Shown piece after piece: positions 44,065-53,018 of a DNA stretch of 64,000 nucleotides. Source of the DNA: Gemmatimonadota bacterium (lineage in GTDB: Bacteria > Gemmatimonadota > Gemmatimonadetes > Gemmatimonadales > Gemmatimonadaceae); the NCBI GenBank assembly GCA_027307165.1, contig DAHUXM010000020.1, forward strand, positions 1 to 64,000, given 5' to 3'. Made by a program: the position numbers and the translations under genes. Below the pieces are notes generated by a model. The model was not told where the DNA came from. It did not search any database and saw nothing but the letters and a program-made list of their open reading frames with translations. The first letter of the stretch is position 1. Each line of letters starts with the position of its first letter.

Positions 44065-46209
44065 ATGAAACTCTCGTTTCGGTCACTCTCGCTGGCTGCG
44101 TCGCTCATCGCGTTTGCCAGCCCGTCCATCGGCGCACAGTCCGGGACGGCAGCACATCCGTCGGTTTCGGTCAGCAGCGATCCCTTTGTGTGGCTGGAGC
44201 AGGTTTCCAGTCCACGATCCATGGCGTGGGTGAACGCGGAAAATGCGAAGACCGTCGCGGTGCTGGAGAAGGATCCGCACTACGCTGCGCTGTACGCCGA
44301 TGCGGTCAAGCTGGCGGAGGCGCGCGACCGCATTCCGTCACCGTCCATCATCGGCGGTCAGATCTACAATTTCTGGCAGGACGCAGAGCATACGCACGGA
44401 GTGTGGCGGCGCACGACGCTCGCCAGCTACCGGAGCGCGTCACCGGCATGGACGACCGTGCTCGATCTCGACGCGCTCTCCAGGACAGAGAAGGCGAACT
44501 GGTTCTGGAAGGGAAGCACGTGCGCGGAGCCGGCGGAACGCCATTGCATGGTTCAACTTTCGGACGGCGGCGAGGATGCCGTGACGGTTAGGGAGATCGA
44601 TCTGCCGAGTGGGAGTTTCGTGTCGGGTGGCTTCGTATTACCGCATGGCAAGCAGCGCGTGGCGTGGGAAGATCCCAACACGTTGCTGGTCGCGCGCGAG
44701 TGGGCACCGGGCGAGATCACGAAGTCGGGGTATCCTTACATTGTAAAGCGCATCAAGCGCGGCCAGCCGCTGTCGGCGGCGACCGAAGTGTTTCGCGGAA
44801 CTGCGAACGACGGCGGATATGGTGTGTCGCCATTCACGCTCGACGATGGCGATGGTAATCATGCAGTGTTCGTGGCCCGTCCACTAAGCACGTTCGAGGC
44901 GGAGCAGTTCATCCTGACCAGGAACGGATTCGAGAAGCTTGCGCTTCCGCTCAAGTCGTCCGTGTCGGCAATGGTTGCCGGCAGAGTGATCATTTCGCTG
45001 GACACAGCCTGGACACCGGCTGGTGGCGCCGCCTTCAAGGCCGGATCGGTCGTATCGGTACCGTTGGCGACGATGCTCGCGAGTCCGGCGAAGTTTGCTC
45101 CGACGCTGGTCGCAGCACCCGGGCCGCGGGAGTCGATCAGCAGGATGGCCACGACGAAGAACGCGCTCATCGTCGCGCAGCTCGACAATGTGCGCGGACG
45201 CGCGTACACATACACGCCGGCAGGCGCGCACGGGTGGACGCGCTCTCAGCTCAAGTTTCCCGACAATCTCACCATCGGCGTCGTCGATGCCGACGCGCAT
45301 TCGAACACGGCATTCCTTGACGTTACCGGATTCCTGACGCCCAGCTCGGTATGGCTGGTGGATGCGCAATCGGGTGCGCTGTCGTCGGTCAAGTCCCTTC
45401 CGCCCAAGTTCGATGCGTCGAATGATGTAGTCGAGCAATTCGAAGCCACGTCGAAGGATGGCACACGTGTGCCGTACTTCGTCGTACATCGGCGCGGCAT
45501 GAAGCTGGACGGGAACAATCCAACGATCCTCTACGCGTACGGCGGCTTCCAGGTGTCGGAGACGCCCAACTACTCGCCGAACATCGGCAAGCTGTGGCTC
45601 GAGCACGGCGGAGTGTGGGTGCTCGCGAACATTCGCGGCGGCGGTGAGTTCGGTCCAGCCTGGCACGAGGCCGGCCTCAAGACGCATCGTCAGGTGGTAT
45701 ACGACGATTTCGCCGCGGTTGCGCAGGACCTCGTCAAGCGCGGCATAACGAGCACACGCCGGCTCGGCATTCAAGGCGGATCGAACGGCGGCCTGCTGAT
45801 GGGGGTCGAGTTCACTCAGCACCCGGAGATGTGGACCGCGGTGGACATCCAGGTTCCATTGCTGGACATGCTGCGTTACGAGCAGATCGCGGCGGGCAGC
45901 TCGTGGGTGGGAGAGTACGGCAGCGTCTCCGTTCCGGCGGAGCGGAAGTTCCTGGAATACCTGTCACCGTACAACAACATTCACGCCAACGTGAAGTATC
46001 CCGAGCCGCTGATCTGGACCACCACCAAGGATGACCGCGTGGGTCCGCAACACGCACGCAAATTCGCGGCAAAGCTCGCCTCGATGAATATCCCGTACCT
46101 CTTCTACGAAGTGATAGAAGGCGGTCACGGGTCAGGTGCAAGTCTCAAGGAGCGCGCGCACACCACGGCGTTGGAGATGACCTACTTCACGCGCAAGCTG
46201 ATGCAGTGA
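44065..46209 (+). CDS. S9A family prolyl oligopeptidase, exported
   Basis: A 714-residue serine peptidase with a signal peptide (MKLSFRSLSLAASLIAFASP). The N-terminal propeller (DPFVWLEQVSSPRSMAWVNA) is followed by the hydrolase domain. The triad is Ser573 (GGSNGG), Asp656/657 (TKDDRV) and His688 (EGGHGSG), in the order and spacing of S9A. The block NPTILYAYGGFQVSETPNYS also matches. It cleaves short peptides, typically after proline, outside the cytoplasm. It lies downstream of DUF5916, 137 bases away, and probably has its own promoter. Confidence 0.94.
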   Translation: MKLSFRSLSLAASLIAFASPSIGAQSGTAAHPSVSVSSDPFVWLEQVSSPRSMAWVNAENAKTVAVLEKDPHYAALYADAVKLAEARDRIPSPSIIGGQIYNFWQDAEHTHGVWRRTTLASYRSASPAWTTVLDLDALSRTEKANWFWKGSTCAEPAERHCMVQLSDGGEDAVTVREIDLPSGSFVSGGFVLPHGKQRVAWEDPNTLLVAREWAPGEITKSGYPYIVKRIKRGQPLSAATEVFRGTANDGGYGVSPFTLDDGDGNHAVFVARPLSTFEAEQFILTRNGFEKLALPLKSSVSAMVAGRVIISLDTAWTPAGGAAFKAGSVVSVPLATMLASPAKFAPTLVAAPGPRESISRMATTKNALIVAQLDNVRGRAYTYTPAGAHGWTRSQLKFPDNLTIGVVDADAHSNTAFLDVTGFLTPSSVWLVDAQSGALSSVKSLPPKFDASNDVVEQFEATSKDGTRVPYFVVHRRGMKLDGNNPTILYAYGGFQVSETPNYSPNIGKLWLEHGGVWVLANIRGGGEFGPAWHEAGLKTHRQVVYDDFAAVAQDLVKRGITSTRRLGIQGGSNGGLLMGVEFTQHPEMWTAVDIQVPLLDMLRYEQIAAGSSWVGEYGSVSVPAERKFLEYLSPYNNIHANVKYPEPLIWTTTKDDRVGPQHARKFAAKLASMNIPYLFYEVIEGGHGSGASLKERAHTTALEMTYFTRKLMQ

Positions 46210-46288
46210 TACGCGCGGTGGCATGCGCTGTGATGCGTGTGTCCATTCGTATATCTTTTGACGATTACCACTCAATGGGAGATCCATC

Positions 46289-46699
46289 TTGCAGCAGGAT
46301 GCAGGCCGCACACGTGACGACGTGGTTCGCTGGGCTGGCACGCTTTATTCGGACCACGTCGATCACAAGGATGCAGACGGTTTCGCGGCCGTATTCACGC
46401 CGGACGCCACGCTTCGCTTCGGCAACTCGGACGCGCTGACCGGACGCGATGCGATCCGTGATGCAATCGCGCAATTCTTCACTGCGTTCAAGTCGCTGCG
46501 GCATCACTCGGGGCGCACCTGGATCGAAGGCGACATCTTGGTTCTCGAGGCGGTCGTTACGTACATACGGCATGACGGAAAGGAAGTAACCGTGCCCGCC
46601 GTGACGATCTTTCACCTGATTCCGATCAGCGTATCATCGACACCACTTGCGGACGAATGTCGCATCTACGTCGATCTTGCTCCGTTGTTCGCAGCCTGA
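46289..46699 (+). CDS. SnoaL/NTF2-like protein
   Basis: A 136-residue NTF2-fold protein (WAGTLYSDHVDHKDADGFAA, VFTPDATLRFGNSDALTGRD, IRDAIAQFFTAFKSLRHHSG). The pocket-lining Asp/His pattern is compatible with isomerase or polyketide-cyclase relatives, but no specific reaction can be named. It begins at TTG 46289: GGGAG is at the right distance and no ATG or GTG fits the fold's first helix. It lies 36 bases before the lyase gene on the same strand and may share its transcript. Confidence 0.8.
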   Translation: MQQDAGRTRDDVVRWAGTLYSDHVDHKDADGFAAVFTPDATLRFGNSDALTGRDAIRDAIAQFFTAFKSLRHHSGRTWIEGDILVLEAVVTYIRHDGKEVTVPAVTIFHLIPISVSSTPLADECRIYVDLAPLFAA

Positions 46700-46735
46700 T
46701 CGGCACAGTCGTTTCCTGAAGAGAGAGTTTTTCCG

Positions 46736-47563
46736 ATGATAACGCAGGCAGAGAAGGGACGACGTTTTCGCGATTTGCATCACCGCGATAGCGCCTTCGT
46801 AATTCCGAATCCATGGGACATTGGCTCCGCGCGAATCCTGGCAAGCATGGAGTTCGAGGCACTCGCGACCACGAGCGTCGGCTACGCGAACTCGATTGGT
46901 CGTCAGGACCACGGAGTCGCGCGTGACGAGATGATCGCGCATGCGACAACCCTGTGCGCCGCGACGGAACTGCCTGTGAGTGCTGACCTGGAGAACGGGT
47001 TTGGAGACGATCCGGAAACCGTTGCGGAGACGATTCGTCTGGCAGCTGGCGCCGGCCTGGCCGGCTGTTCTATCGAGGACAGCACCAACCAGAACGACGA
47101 TCCGATCTATGCGTTCGAGCATTCGGTCGAGCGTATTCGGGCAGCTGTGGAGGAGGTGCGCAAGCTACCGTTTCCATTCATGTTGACCGCGCGCGCGGAG
47201 AACTATCTGCACGGGCGCAAGGATCTTGCAGATACCATCAAGCGACTGCAGGCCTTTCAGGAAGCCGGCGCCGACGTTCTGTATGCGCCCGGCATGACGG
47301 ATGTAGCCGAGATAGCGACCATGATACGCTCGGTGGACAGGCCGGTGAACGTACTGGCCGGAATGCAGGGCGTGCACTTCGACGTCGATGGGCTGTCGCG
47401 CATCGGTGTGAAGCGCATCAGCGTTGGCGGCGCACTCACTCGTATCGCATTTGCCGCGGTCATCCGTGCAGCACGCGAGATGAAGGAGCATGGCACATTC
47501 ACGTTCGTGGACGAGCCGATCACATCGCGCGAGATTGCCGCACTGATCGGTAGCGCCAGCTGA
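46736..47563 (+). CDS. Isocitrate lyase/PEP mutase superfamily protein
   Basis: A 275-residue TIM-barrel protein. FVIPNPWDIGSARILASMEF, SADLENGFGDDPETVAETIR (with the metal-binding Asp/Glu), GCSIEDS and FMLTARAENYLHGRKDLADT are hallmark blocks of the PEP-mutase/2-methylisocitrate lyase branch. The catalytic Cys loop (KKCGH) of true isocitrate lyase is absent. It probably cleaves or forms a C-C or P-C bond next to a carboxylate (for example oxaloacetate decarboxylase-like). GAGAGAG precedes the ATG. Confidence 0.9.
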   Translation: MITQAEKGRRFRDLHHRDSAFVIPNPWDIGSARILASMEFEALATTSVGYANSIGRQDHGVARDEMIAHATTLCAATELPVSADLENGFGDDPETVAETIRLAAGAGLAGCSIEDSTNQNDDPIYAFEHSVERIRAAVEEVRKLPFPFMLTARAENYLHGRKDLADTIKRLQAFQEAGADVLYAPGMTDVAEIATMIRSVDRPVNVLAGMQGVHFDVDGLSRIGVKRISVGGALTRIAFAAVIRAAREMKEHGTFTFVDEPITSREIAALIGSAS

Positions 47564-47589
47564 CAGTATCAACGCGTCAAGTTTCAGGC

Positions 47590-48078
47590 ATGGCACAGCA
47601 AGAATATCGTATCCGGCCGTACACATCGTCGGATCGCTCAGCATGCCTGGCATTGTTCGACAGCAACACGCCCGAGTTCTTTGCTCCTTCTGAACGCAAT
47701 GACTTCACGGCTTTCATTGACGGCCCCGACGCATCCATAATCGTGTTGGAGACATTAGACGGAGAACTCATCGGTTGTGGAGGCTATTACGTTCGCGCCG
47801 CGAGCGGGACCGGCGGCCTGGCATGGGGCATGATCGCGCGGCATTGGCACCGGCGTGGCGCTGGCCGCATGCTTCTACACCGCCGTTTACGTTCGCTCCG
47901 GACCGCTGGCGCGCTTTCGGTAACCGTTCACACCAGTCAGCACAGTCGGGGCTTCTTCGAGCGCGAGGGTTTCGAGGAGGTACGAGTGGTGCCAGACGGC
48001 TTCGCGTCCGGCATCGACATGGTCGAGTTGCGGCTCCAGCCGATCTTCCGAAACCACGCCGATTCACGCATGTTTTAG
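47590..48078 (+). CDS. GNAT family N-acetyltransferase
   Basis: A 162-residue acetyltransferase. IRPYTSSDRSACLALFDSNT is the first strand-helix of the GNAT fold. The acetyl-CoA loop is in WGMIARHWHRRGAGRMLL (R-R-G-A-G-R), and TVHTSQHSRGFFEREGFEEV gives the last conserved strand. The substrate, an amine or protein N-terminus, is unknown. It is a short gene in a run of same-strand genes (46.3-49.5 kb) with small gaps but no evident common pathway. Confidence 0.88.
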   Translation: MAQQEYRIRPYTSSDRSACLALFDSNTPEFFAPSERNDFTAFIDGPDASIIVLETLDGELIGCGGYYVRAASGTGGLAWGMIARHWHRRGAGRMLLHRRLRSLRTAGALSVTVHTSQHSRGFFEREGFEEVRVVPDGFASGIDMVELRLQPIFRNHADSRMF

Positions 48079-48137
48079 GCGACGGTGGAGACTGCACCAG
48101 CAGTACCGACTGTGGAGCTCAACTTCCAGGATCAACC

Positions 48138-48905
48138 ATGACACGTTTTCGCGTTCTTGCATTTGCCGCCATCGCTTCCATCGCGATTCCGGTACTTACC
48201 ATAGGGGCGCAGAACCAGCGTCCTCAGGGTCCACCACCGCCTCTCAAAAACCTCAAGTTCTTTCCGAAGAATATCTCGCGGCAGGCGCTGCTCGACACGA
48301 TGGGTACGTTCACTCGGGCGCTCGGCGTGGGCTGCGAATTCTGCCACATGGCTGACGATAGCATCCCACGCGACCGGCACGACTTTGCGTCGGATGTGAA
48401 GCCGAACAAGAACAAGGCACGTGCGATGCTCCGCATGGTCTCTGCCATCAACGCTGACTACCTGACGAAGCTGTCATCGAGACTGGAGCCGCCTGTCGTC
48501 GTCACCTGCGCCACCTGTCACCGTGGTGTGATGGAGCCTCGGCCGCTCGAGCAGGTAATTCTCACTCGCTACGATTCAGCTGGCACCGATTCCGCGATAG
48601 CAACGTATCGGGAGCTGAGGCAGCGTTACTACGGACGCGCATCGTACGATTTCGGTGAAGCCCCACTGTTCGCGGTTGGCAGTGCATTGCGCCAGCGCAA
48701 CAAGATGGCGGACGCGCTCAAGTTCTACATGCTGAATCTGGAATACGCACCGAACTCCGCGCCTGCGTGGTCCCAGGCTGGCATTGCGCAACTTGCCAGC
48801 GGCGATACTGCGACGGCAATCAAGAGCTTCGAGAAGGCACTCTCGATCGATCCGAAGGACCGTGGAGCGACCCGGGCAATGCAGTCACTCAAGCCCAAGC
48901 CGTAA
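48138..48905 (+). CDS. Exported dihaem c-type cytochrome with C-terminal TPR
   Basis: A 255-residue protein with a signal peptide (to about residue 24). Two c-type haem sites are present: Cys66-EF-Cys69-His70 and Cys124-AT-Cys127-His128. The surrounding NLKFFPKNISRQALLDTMGT and FTRALGVGCEFCH match the photosynthetic reaction-centre cytochrome domain. Residues about 165-250 are TPR-like helices (ALKFYMLNLEYAPNSAPAWS, TAIKSFEKALSIDPKD). No photosynthesis genes are nearby, so it is more likely a general periplasmic electron carrier or sensor. ATG 48138 gives the signal peptide; the frame's long upstream extension is spurious. Confidence 0.9.
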   Translation: MTRFRVLAFAAIASIAIPVLTIGAQNQRPQGPPPPLKNLKFFPKNISRQALLDTMGTFTRALGVGCEFCHMADDSIPRDRHDFASDVKPNKNKARAMLRMVSAINADYLTKLSSRLEPPVVVTCATCHRGVMEPRPLEQVILTRYDSAGTDSAIATYRELRQRYYGRASYDFGEAPLFAVGSALRQRNKMADALKFYMLNLEYAPNSAPAWSQAGIAQLASGDTATAIKSFEKALSIDPKDRGATRAMQSLKPKP

Positions 48906-48923
48906 CTTCGAGTCCCGTATTGA

Positions 48924-49523
48924 ATGGCGCGAGCATCGAAGAAAACCGCAGCACCGACTGATGTTTCGATCGTTCCATTCGCCGACCAGGTTGCGTGGAA
49001 CAAGTGGCTCGACAAGCATCACGCGACTTCAGTGGGGATCTGGATCCGCATCGCGAAGAAAGGGTCCGGCATCCCCTCTGTGTCGCACCCCGAAGCGCTC
49101 GACGTTGCCCTGTGTTACGGTTGGATAGATAGCCAGCGAAAGGGATACGACGAAAAGACGTTCATTCAGAAGTTCACACCGCGTGGTGCGCGCAGCATCT
49201 GGTCCGTGATCAACCGCGACAAGGCGGTTGCACTGCTGGAAAGTGGGAAGATGATGCCGGCGGGGATCTCCGAGATGGAGCGCGCGAAGAAGGACGGTCG
49301 GTGGGATGCGGCGTATGCCTCGCAGGCAACGATCGAAATCCCACCCGATCTGCAGGCCGCGCTCGACGCGAAGCCTCGCGCAGCAAAATTCTTCGCTACG
49401 TTAACCAGTCAGAACCGCTACGCCATCCTGTTCCGCATTCACAACGCGAAGCGTGCGGAGACTCGCGCCAGGAGAATCGCCGATTTCGTAGCGATGCTTG
49501 AACGGCATGAGACGATTCATTGA
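48924..49523 (+). CDS. YdeI/OmdA family protein
   Basis: A 199-residue cytosolic protein. VAWNKWLDKHHATSVGIWIR, GIPSVSHPEALDVALCYGWI followed by DSQRKGYDEKTFIQKFTPR, and SIWSVINRDKAVALLESGKM match the YdeI (bacteriocin-protection, OmpD-associated) family across its usual length. The mechanism is unknown. A short basic leader (MARASKKTAAP) precedes the domain. A strong intrinsic terminator follows the stop by 27 bases. Confidence 0.9.
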   Translation: MARASKKTAAPTDVSIVPFADQVAWNKWLDKHHATSVGIWIRIAKKGSGIPSVSHPEALDVALCYGWIDSQRKGYDEKTFIQKFTPRGARSIWSVINRDKAVALLESGKMMPAGISEMERAKKDGRWDAAYASQATIEIPPDLQAALDAKPRAAKFFATLTSQNRYAILFRIHNAKRAETRARRIADFVAMLERHETIH

Positions 49524-49550
49524 TCCGGTGTAGCGATCATGCAGAAAATG

Positions 49551-49582
49551 AAAGCGCGCCTGCATTTCCGCAGGCGCGCTTT
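49551..49582. terminator. Bidirectional intrinsic terminator
   Basis: AAAGCGCGCCTGC and GCAGGCGCGCTTT form a perfect 13-bp stem around ATTTCC. An A-rich stretch before it and TATTTC after it provide T tracts in both directions, between convergent genes ending at 49523 and 49604. Confidence 0.92.
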
Positions 49583-49603
49583 TATTTCGAGAACTGTCGC
49601 GAC

Positions 49604-51934
49604 TTACCTCAACGCATTCCACACCAGCGGATACGTCGACATGCTCTGCGCGCGGTACTGCGGGCGGAATCCAAACAGTACAACATGTCCCTTGCCCTGC
49701 TTCACGTCCACCATCGCGGCCTTGCCATTGATGCGGTCTGCGCCGAGCAGCCAGCCGGAGAGGAGTGGATTACCCTGCGCGGGATAGCGTGCGACGATCG
49801 TTGCACGTGATGGATCGGTTACTTCGAACGCAGGGCCGCCCTCGAACCAGACGGCCGGCGTCGGTGCGGTCATGCCAGCTGCGAGAGGATTGGCGCGATC
49901 GAACTCGACCTTGAAGAGCGAGCCTGGCGCGTAGAAATCCTTCGGCCGCACATCGGCGAGTACGTTCTTCACCGGTAGCGACAGCGCTTCGGTCGCGTAA
50001 TTGCTCGCAGCATTGAATGCCACGAGTGTACCGCCTGCATTTACGAACGCCGCCAGCTGCTTCGCTCCATCGTCGCCGAGTCCGCCCTTGAGCGAATCCG
50101 GATATGGGCCGCGCGGGCCGCCGGCGATCTGGCGCGCATTCTGATCCGGCAGCACTATCGCGTCGAAGCGAGAGCTGAGATCACCGGCGCGAATATCCTT
50201 TGCCGTAATCAGCGTGTACGGAACGTGATACTGATCGAACACCCACTGCGTCCATCCCTGATCCATCGACGGCGCCCAGTTCTGGAACATGGCGATACGG
50301 CGCGCCTTGTTGTTGCTGAGCCCCTTCGCGACCCAGGGAATCGCGCGAACCGGCGCAAGCGGAGTCGATGCAACCGTGACGGAGTCGCGCACGAACGCAA
50401 CGTTGAAGCCGTACAACAGCGGCAGCGTCTGCGCCGTGACGTCGTACGGACGCTTGGGCGGACCGCCCGGATACTCGAACAGATTCGGGTAGTGCTGGTC
50501 TTCGAGCAGCGTCTTCGCAAACGCAGCGTATGGCTGTGCGGTGTAGATCAGATAGCTTCCGGCCGGAAACTGCTTTCCATCGGCACTGAACGCGGATGTA
50601 GCGCGACGCACTTCAACCTGTCCGCGCTGCAGAATGCCGAGCGCTGCGTTGATCGCGGTGTCGCGCGCAGCCTCCTCGGGAATCACGATCGTCGCCGGCC
50701 AGTCTTCCCGGCCTGGCGCGCGATTGCCCATCACTGCGTTGCGCTCGACCTGCGAATATGTGCGCACCCATTCGATGTGATCTGCAGCGGCTTGCGTGAG
50801 CAACGCCATCGTTGCCGCGGTCTGATAGCGAACGATGTCGCCGATGGTCCATCTGCCACCGGGCCACGTGGTGAGGAAATCGACACCGGTCTTCTTGGGA
50901 TCGACATTGTAACCGGGGCGAAGTGAATCGAATGGTACGTTGATCGGCGAGGCGACGTCCGCACTGGCCGTCTCGGTCAGGATGCGGATCGCGCCGTGAT
51001 AGTGCTGATACGCCCGCGCCGGAGTCCACGCATCGTACGACGTGTTGTTCGCGATGCCGACGAATCCATCGGACGTCATGCGCCACGTCATCGCCTTGCC
51101 CATCTGTGCTACGCCAGCCATGAGGATGGGATCGATGTTCGGCTCGATCGGATCCATGTATGGCGGAATGAAGAGCCGCGTGCCTGAAGATCCTTGTTGA
51201 TGGATGTCGTTGACGATCGCCGGATGCCACGGGCTGTACAGCGAGTCGATCACCATCTGTGTCTCGACCTGAGTGAACGCGTACCAGTCGCGGTTGTCGT
51301 CGTGGCCCGTGTAGTGATGGTACAACACCGGCGGTCCGCTGCCTTCCCACGGCGTGCCCATGGAGCTCGCGTACCAGTCGTGCACGATGTCCACGCCGTC
51401 CGGATTGAGTGACGGAACCAGGATCACGATGGTGTTGCGCCGGATGGAGCGCGTGTTGTCGTCCTCGTCTCCCACCAGCTTCTGGGCCAGTACCATCGGC
51501 GTGAGTATGCCGCCGACTTCCGTGGAGTGGATGCTCGACGTGACGAGGATTACGAGCTTGCCATCGACCTGGAGCCTGGTGACCTGTCCCGGCGTAGTGA
51601 GCCGCGGGTCCGAGAGCAGGCGCTGGATGCCGCGATAATGCGCGAGGTTCGCGATGGTTGCCGAGTCGGCGATGTAAGCGGCGACGAACGGGCGGCCGAG
51701 CGTCGTCTTGCCGAGTGTGTGCACCTGGATTCGCGGCGACGCCTTTTCCAGCGTGTGGAAGTACGCGACTACCTGTTTCCATTCCGGAAGCTTCCGGTCC
51801 GTGCCGGGCGCGAAGCCAATCACGGAAGCCGGCGTCGGCACCGCGGATGCGGCACGTTGCGCGACGGACAGCGCGGGCGTGAACGGCAAGGCTGTCGCAA
51901 GGAATGTCAGCGCTGAGAAAAGACGAAAGCGCAC
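49604..51934 (-). CDS. M14 family zinc carboxypeptidase, exported
   Basis: A 776-residue protein with signal peptide MRFRLFSALTFLATALPFTP. The zinc ligands are His136-ST-Glu139 (SIHSTEVGG) and His245 (NDIHQQG), in M14 order, and NPDGVDIVHDWY follows. The catalytic domain covers about residues 50-400; the C-terminal half is a glutamine-amidotransferase-like fold (LPDQNARQIAGGPRGPYPDS, FVNAGGTLVAFNAASNYATE), a layout seen in large bacterial M14 proteins. It removes C-terminal residues from peptides outside the cytoplasm. The GTG at 51934 has AGGAG nine bases upstream. It is divergent from the arginine operon. Confidence 0.93.
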   Translation of the reverse strand: MRFRLFSALTFLATALPFTPALSVAQRAASAVPTPASVIGFAPGTDRKLPEWKQVVAYFHTLEKASPRIQVHTLGKTTLGRPFVAAYIADSATIANLAHYRGIQRLLSDPRLTTPGQVTRLQVDGKLVILVTSSIHSTEVGGILTPMVLAQKLVGDEDDNTRSIRRNTIVILVPSLNPDGVDIVHDWYASSMGTPWEGSGPPVLYHHYTGHDDNRDWYAFTQVETQMVIDSLYSPWHPAIVNDIHQQGSSGTRLFIPPYMDPIEPNIDPILMAGVAQMGKAMTWRMTSDGFVGIANNTSYDAWTPARAYQHYHGAIRILTETASADVASPINVPFDSLRPGYNVDPKKTGVDFLTTWPGGRWTIGDIVRYQTAATMALLTQAAADHIEWVRTYSQVERNAVMGNRAPGREDWPATIVIPEEAARDTAINAALGILQRGQVEVRRATSAFSADGKQFPAGSYLIYTAQPYAAFAKTLLEDQHYPNLFEYPGGPPKRPYDVTAQTLPLLYGFNVAFVRDSVTVASTPLAPVRAIPWVAKGLSNNKARRIAMFQNWAPSMDQGWTQWVFDQYHVPYTLITAKDIRAGDLSSRFDAIVLPDQNARQIAGGPRGPYPDSLKGGLGDDGAKQLAAFVNAGGTLVAFNAASNYATEALSLPVKNVLADVRPKDFYAPGSLFKVEFDRANPLAAGMTAPTPAVWFEGGPAFEVTDPSRATIVARYPAQGNPLLSGWLLGADRINGKAAMVDVKQGKGHVVLFGFRPQYRAQSMSTYPLVWNALR

Positions 51935-52008
51935 TAAACGCGGCTCCTGATCGAGGGGTCTCCTTCTGTACGCTGACCAGCAGACCTTCGTTAGAGACTT
52001 CGGAGCTA

Positions 52009-52044
52009 TTGCGACTGCACCGGTGACTGTTTATACATTCCTGG
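52009..52044 (+). promoter_or_regulatory. Promoter of the arginine operon, apparently leaderless
   Basis: TTGCGA (52009-52014), exactly 17 bases, then TATACA (52032-52037). The predicted transcription start, six to seven bases further, falls on the argC GTG at 52044. No ribosome binding site precedes that codon. This supports leaderless translation and rules out the earlier GTG at 52023, which lies inside the promoter. Confidence 0.6.
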
Positions 52045-53018
52045 TGAATAAAATTACGGTCGGCGTGCTCGGCGCCTCGGGATACGCGGGCCGCGAGATT
52101 TGTGATCTCGTTACGCGGCATCCATGCATGGAACTGGTCTTCGCGTCGGCCAATTCGCGGGCTGGCGAGACCATCCGTGCTGCCGGCCGTTCCATCTCTC
52201 TCATTGCGACCGACGAGGCGAAGCTGGACAGCGCCGGCCTCATCTTTTCGGCGCTGCCACATGGGGCATCCGCGAGCTGGGTACAGGCTGCTGCCGCGGC
52301 GGGTGCCAAGGTGGTCGATCTCTCAGCGGATCTGCGCCCCGGGAGCGGCTCGACATCGTGTAATGGAACGACTGTTCCATATGGCCTGACCGAGCTGACG
52401 CGGCCGTTGCTGCCAGGGGCGGACGTCGTCGCGAATCCAGGCTGCTACCCGACCGCGATTCTGATCGCGCTGGCGCCGCTGCTCGCCCGTTCGCTCACGG
52501 TGAAGGGTGCGACCATCAACGTGAGTGCGGCCAGCGGCGTTACCGGCGCCGGCTTCACACCGAAGCCTGAGCTGATGTTCGCGGAGGTGGCTGAAGACTT
52601 CCGTGCTTACGCAGTGGGGAACGAGCACCGGCACCTGAACGAGATGCGCGCCGTGGTGAGCGAGATGGGCGGTGACAACGACATTCTGTTCACGCCACAT
52701 CTGCTTCCTGTCGCGCGCGGCATACTTGCCACGATCACTGTCCCTGTGAAGGAGTCACTCGCGCAGCCGCTTTCGCTCTGGCGTGAGCTGTATCGCGATG
52801 AGCCGTTCATCGAAGTGAGCGATACGATGCCGTCGCTTCGCGAGGTGGTGCACCGCAACGTCGTGCGCATGAGCGTCACGACGGCTGCGAACGTGCGTCA
52901 ACCGACGTTGATAATCGTCGCGGCAATCGACAATCTCATGAAGGGCGCGGCGGGACAGGCGGTTCAGAACGCGAACGTAATGTTCGGCCTTCCGGAAATC
53001 GCGGGATTGCCGGCATGA
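52044..53018 (+). CDS. argC: N-acetyl-gamma-glutamyl-phosphate reductase
   Basis: A 324-residue enzyme reducing N-acetylglutamyl phosphate to the semialdehyde with NADPH in arginine synthesis. MNKITVGVLGASGYAGREIC holds the NAD(P) loop (GASGYAG), and Cys134 in NPGCYPTA is the catalytic cysteine. SAASGVTGAGFTPKP and NEHRHLNEM complete the pattern. The length is at the lower end of type-1 ArgC. The GTG at 52044 begins exactly at the first strand; a GTG 21 bases upstream would add residues and overlap the promoter. It overlaps argB by four bases (ATGA). Confidence 0.94.
   Translation: MNKITVGVLGASGYAGREICDLVTRHPCMELVFASANSRAGETIRAAGRSISLIATDEAKLDSAGLIFSALPHGASASWVQAAAAAGAKVVDLSADLRPGSGSTSCNGTTVPYGLTELTRPLLPGADVVANPGCYPTAILIALAPLLARSLTVKGATINVSAASGVTGAGFTPKPELMFAEVAEDFRAYAVGNEHRHLNEMRAVVSEMGGDNDILFTPHLLPVARGILATITVPVKESLAQPLSLWRELYRDEPFIEVSDTMPSLREVVHRNVVRMSVTTAANVRQPTLIIVAAIDNLMKGAAGQAVQNANVMFGLPEIAGLPA

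Noticed and set aside
48138-48905. Possible photosynthesis gene because of the reaction-centre cytochrome match
   Set aside because: Only two haem sites and no puf or bch genes nearby; the domain is common in non-phototrophs.
52023-52050. ARG-box-like TGAATAAAATTA sequence at argC
   Set aside because: Only one half-site fits and the spacing is off by a base or more; an ArgR site cannot be claimed.
50613-52262. Minus-strand frame of 549 codons overlapping the M14 gene and argC promoter
   Set aside because: Same strand but another frame of the M14 gene, and it would cover the divergent argC promoter region.
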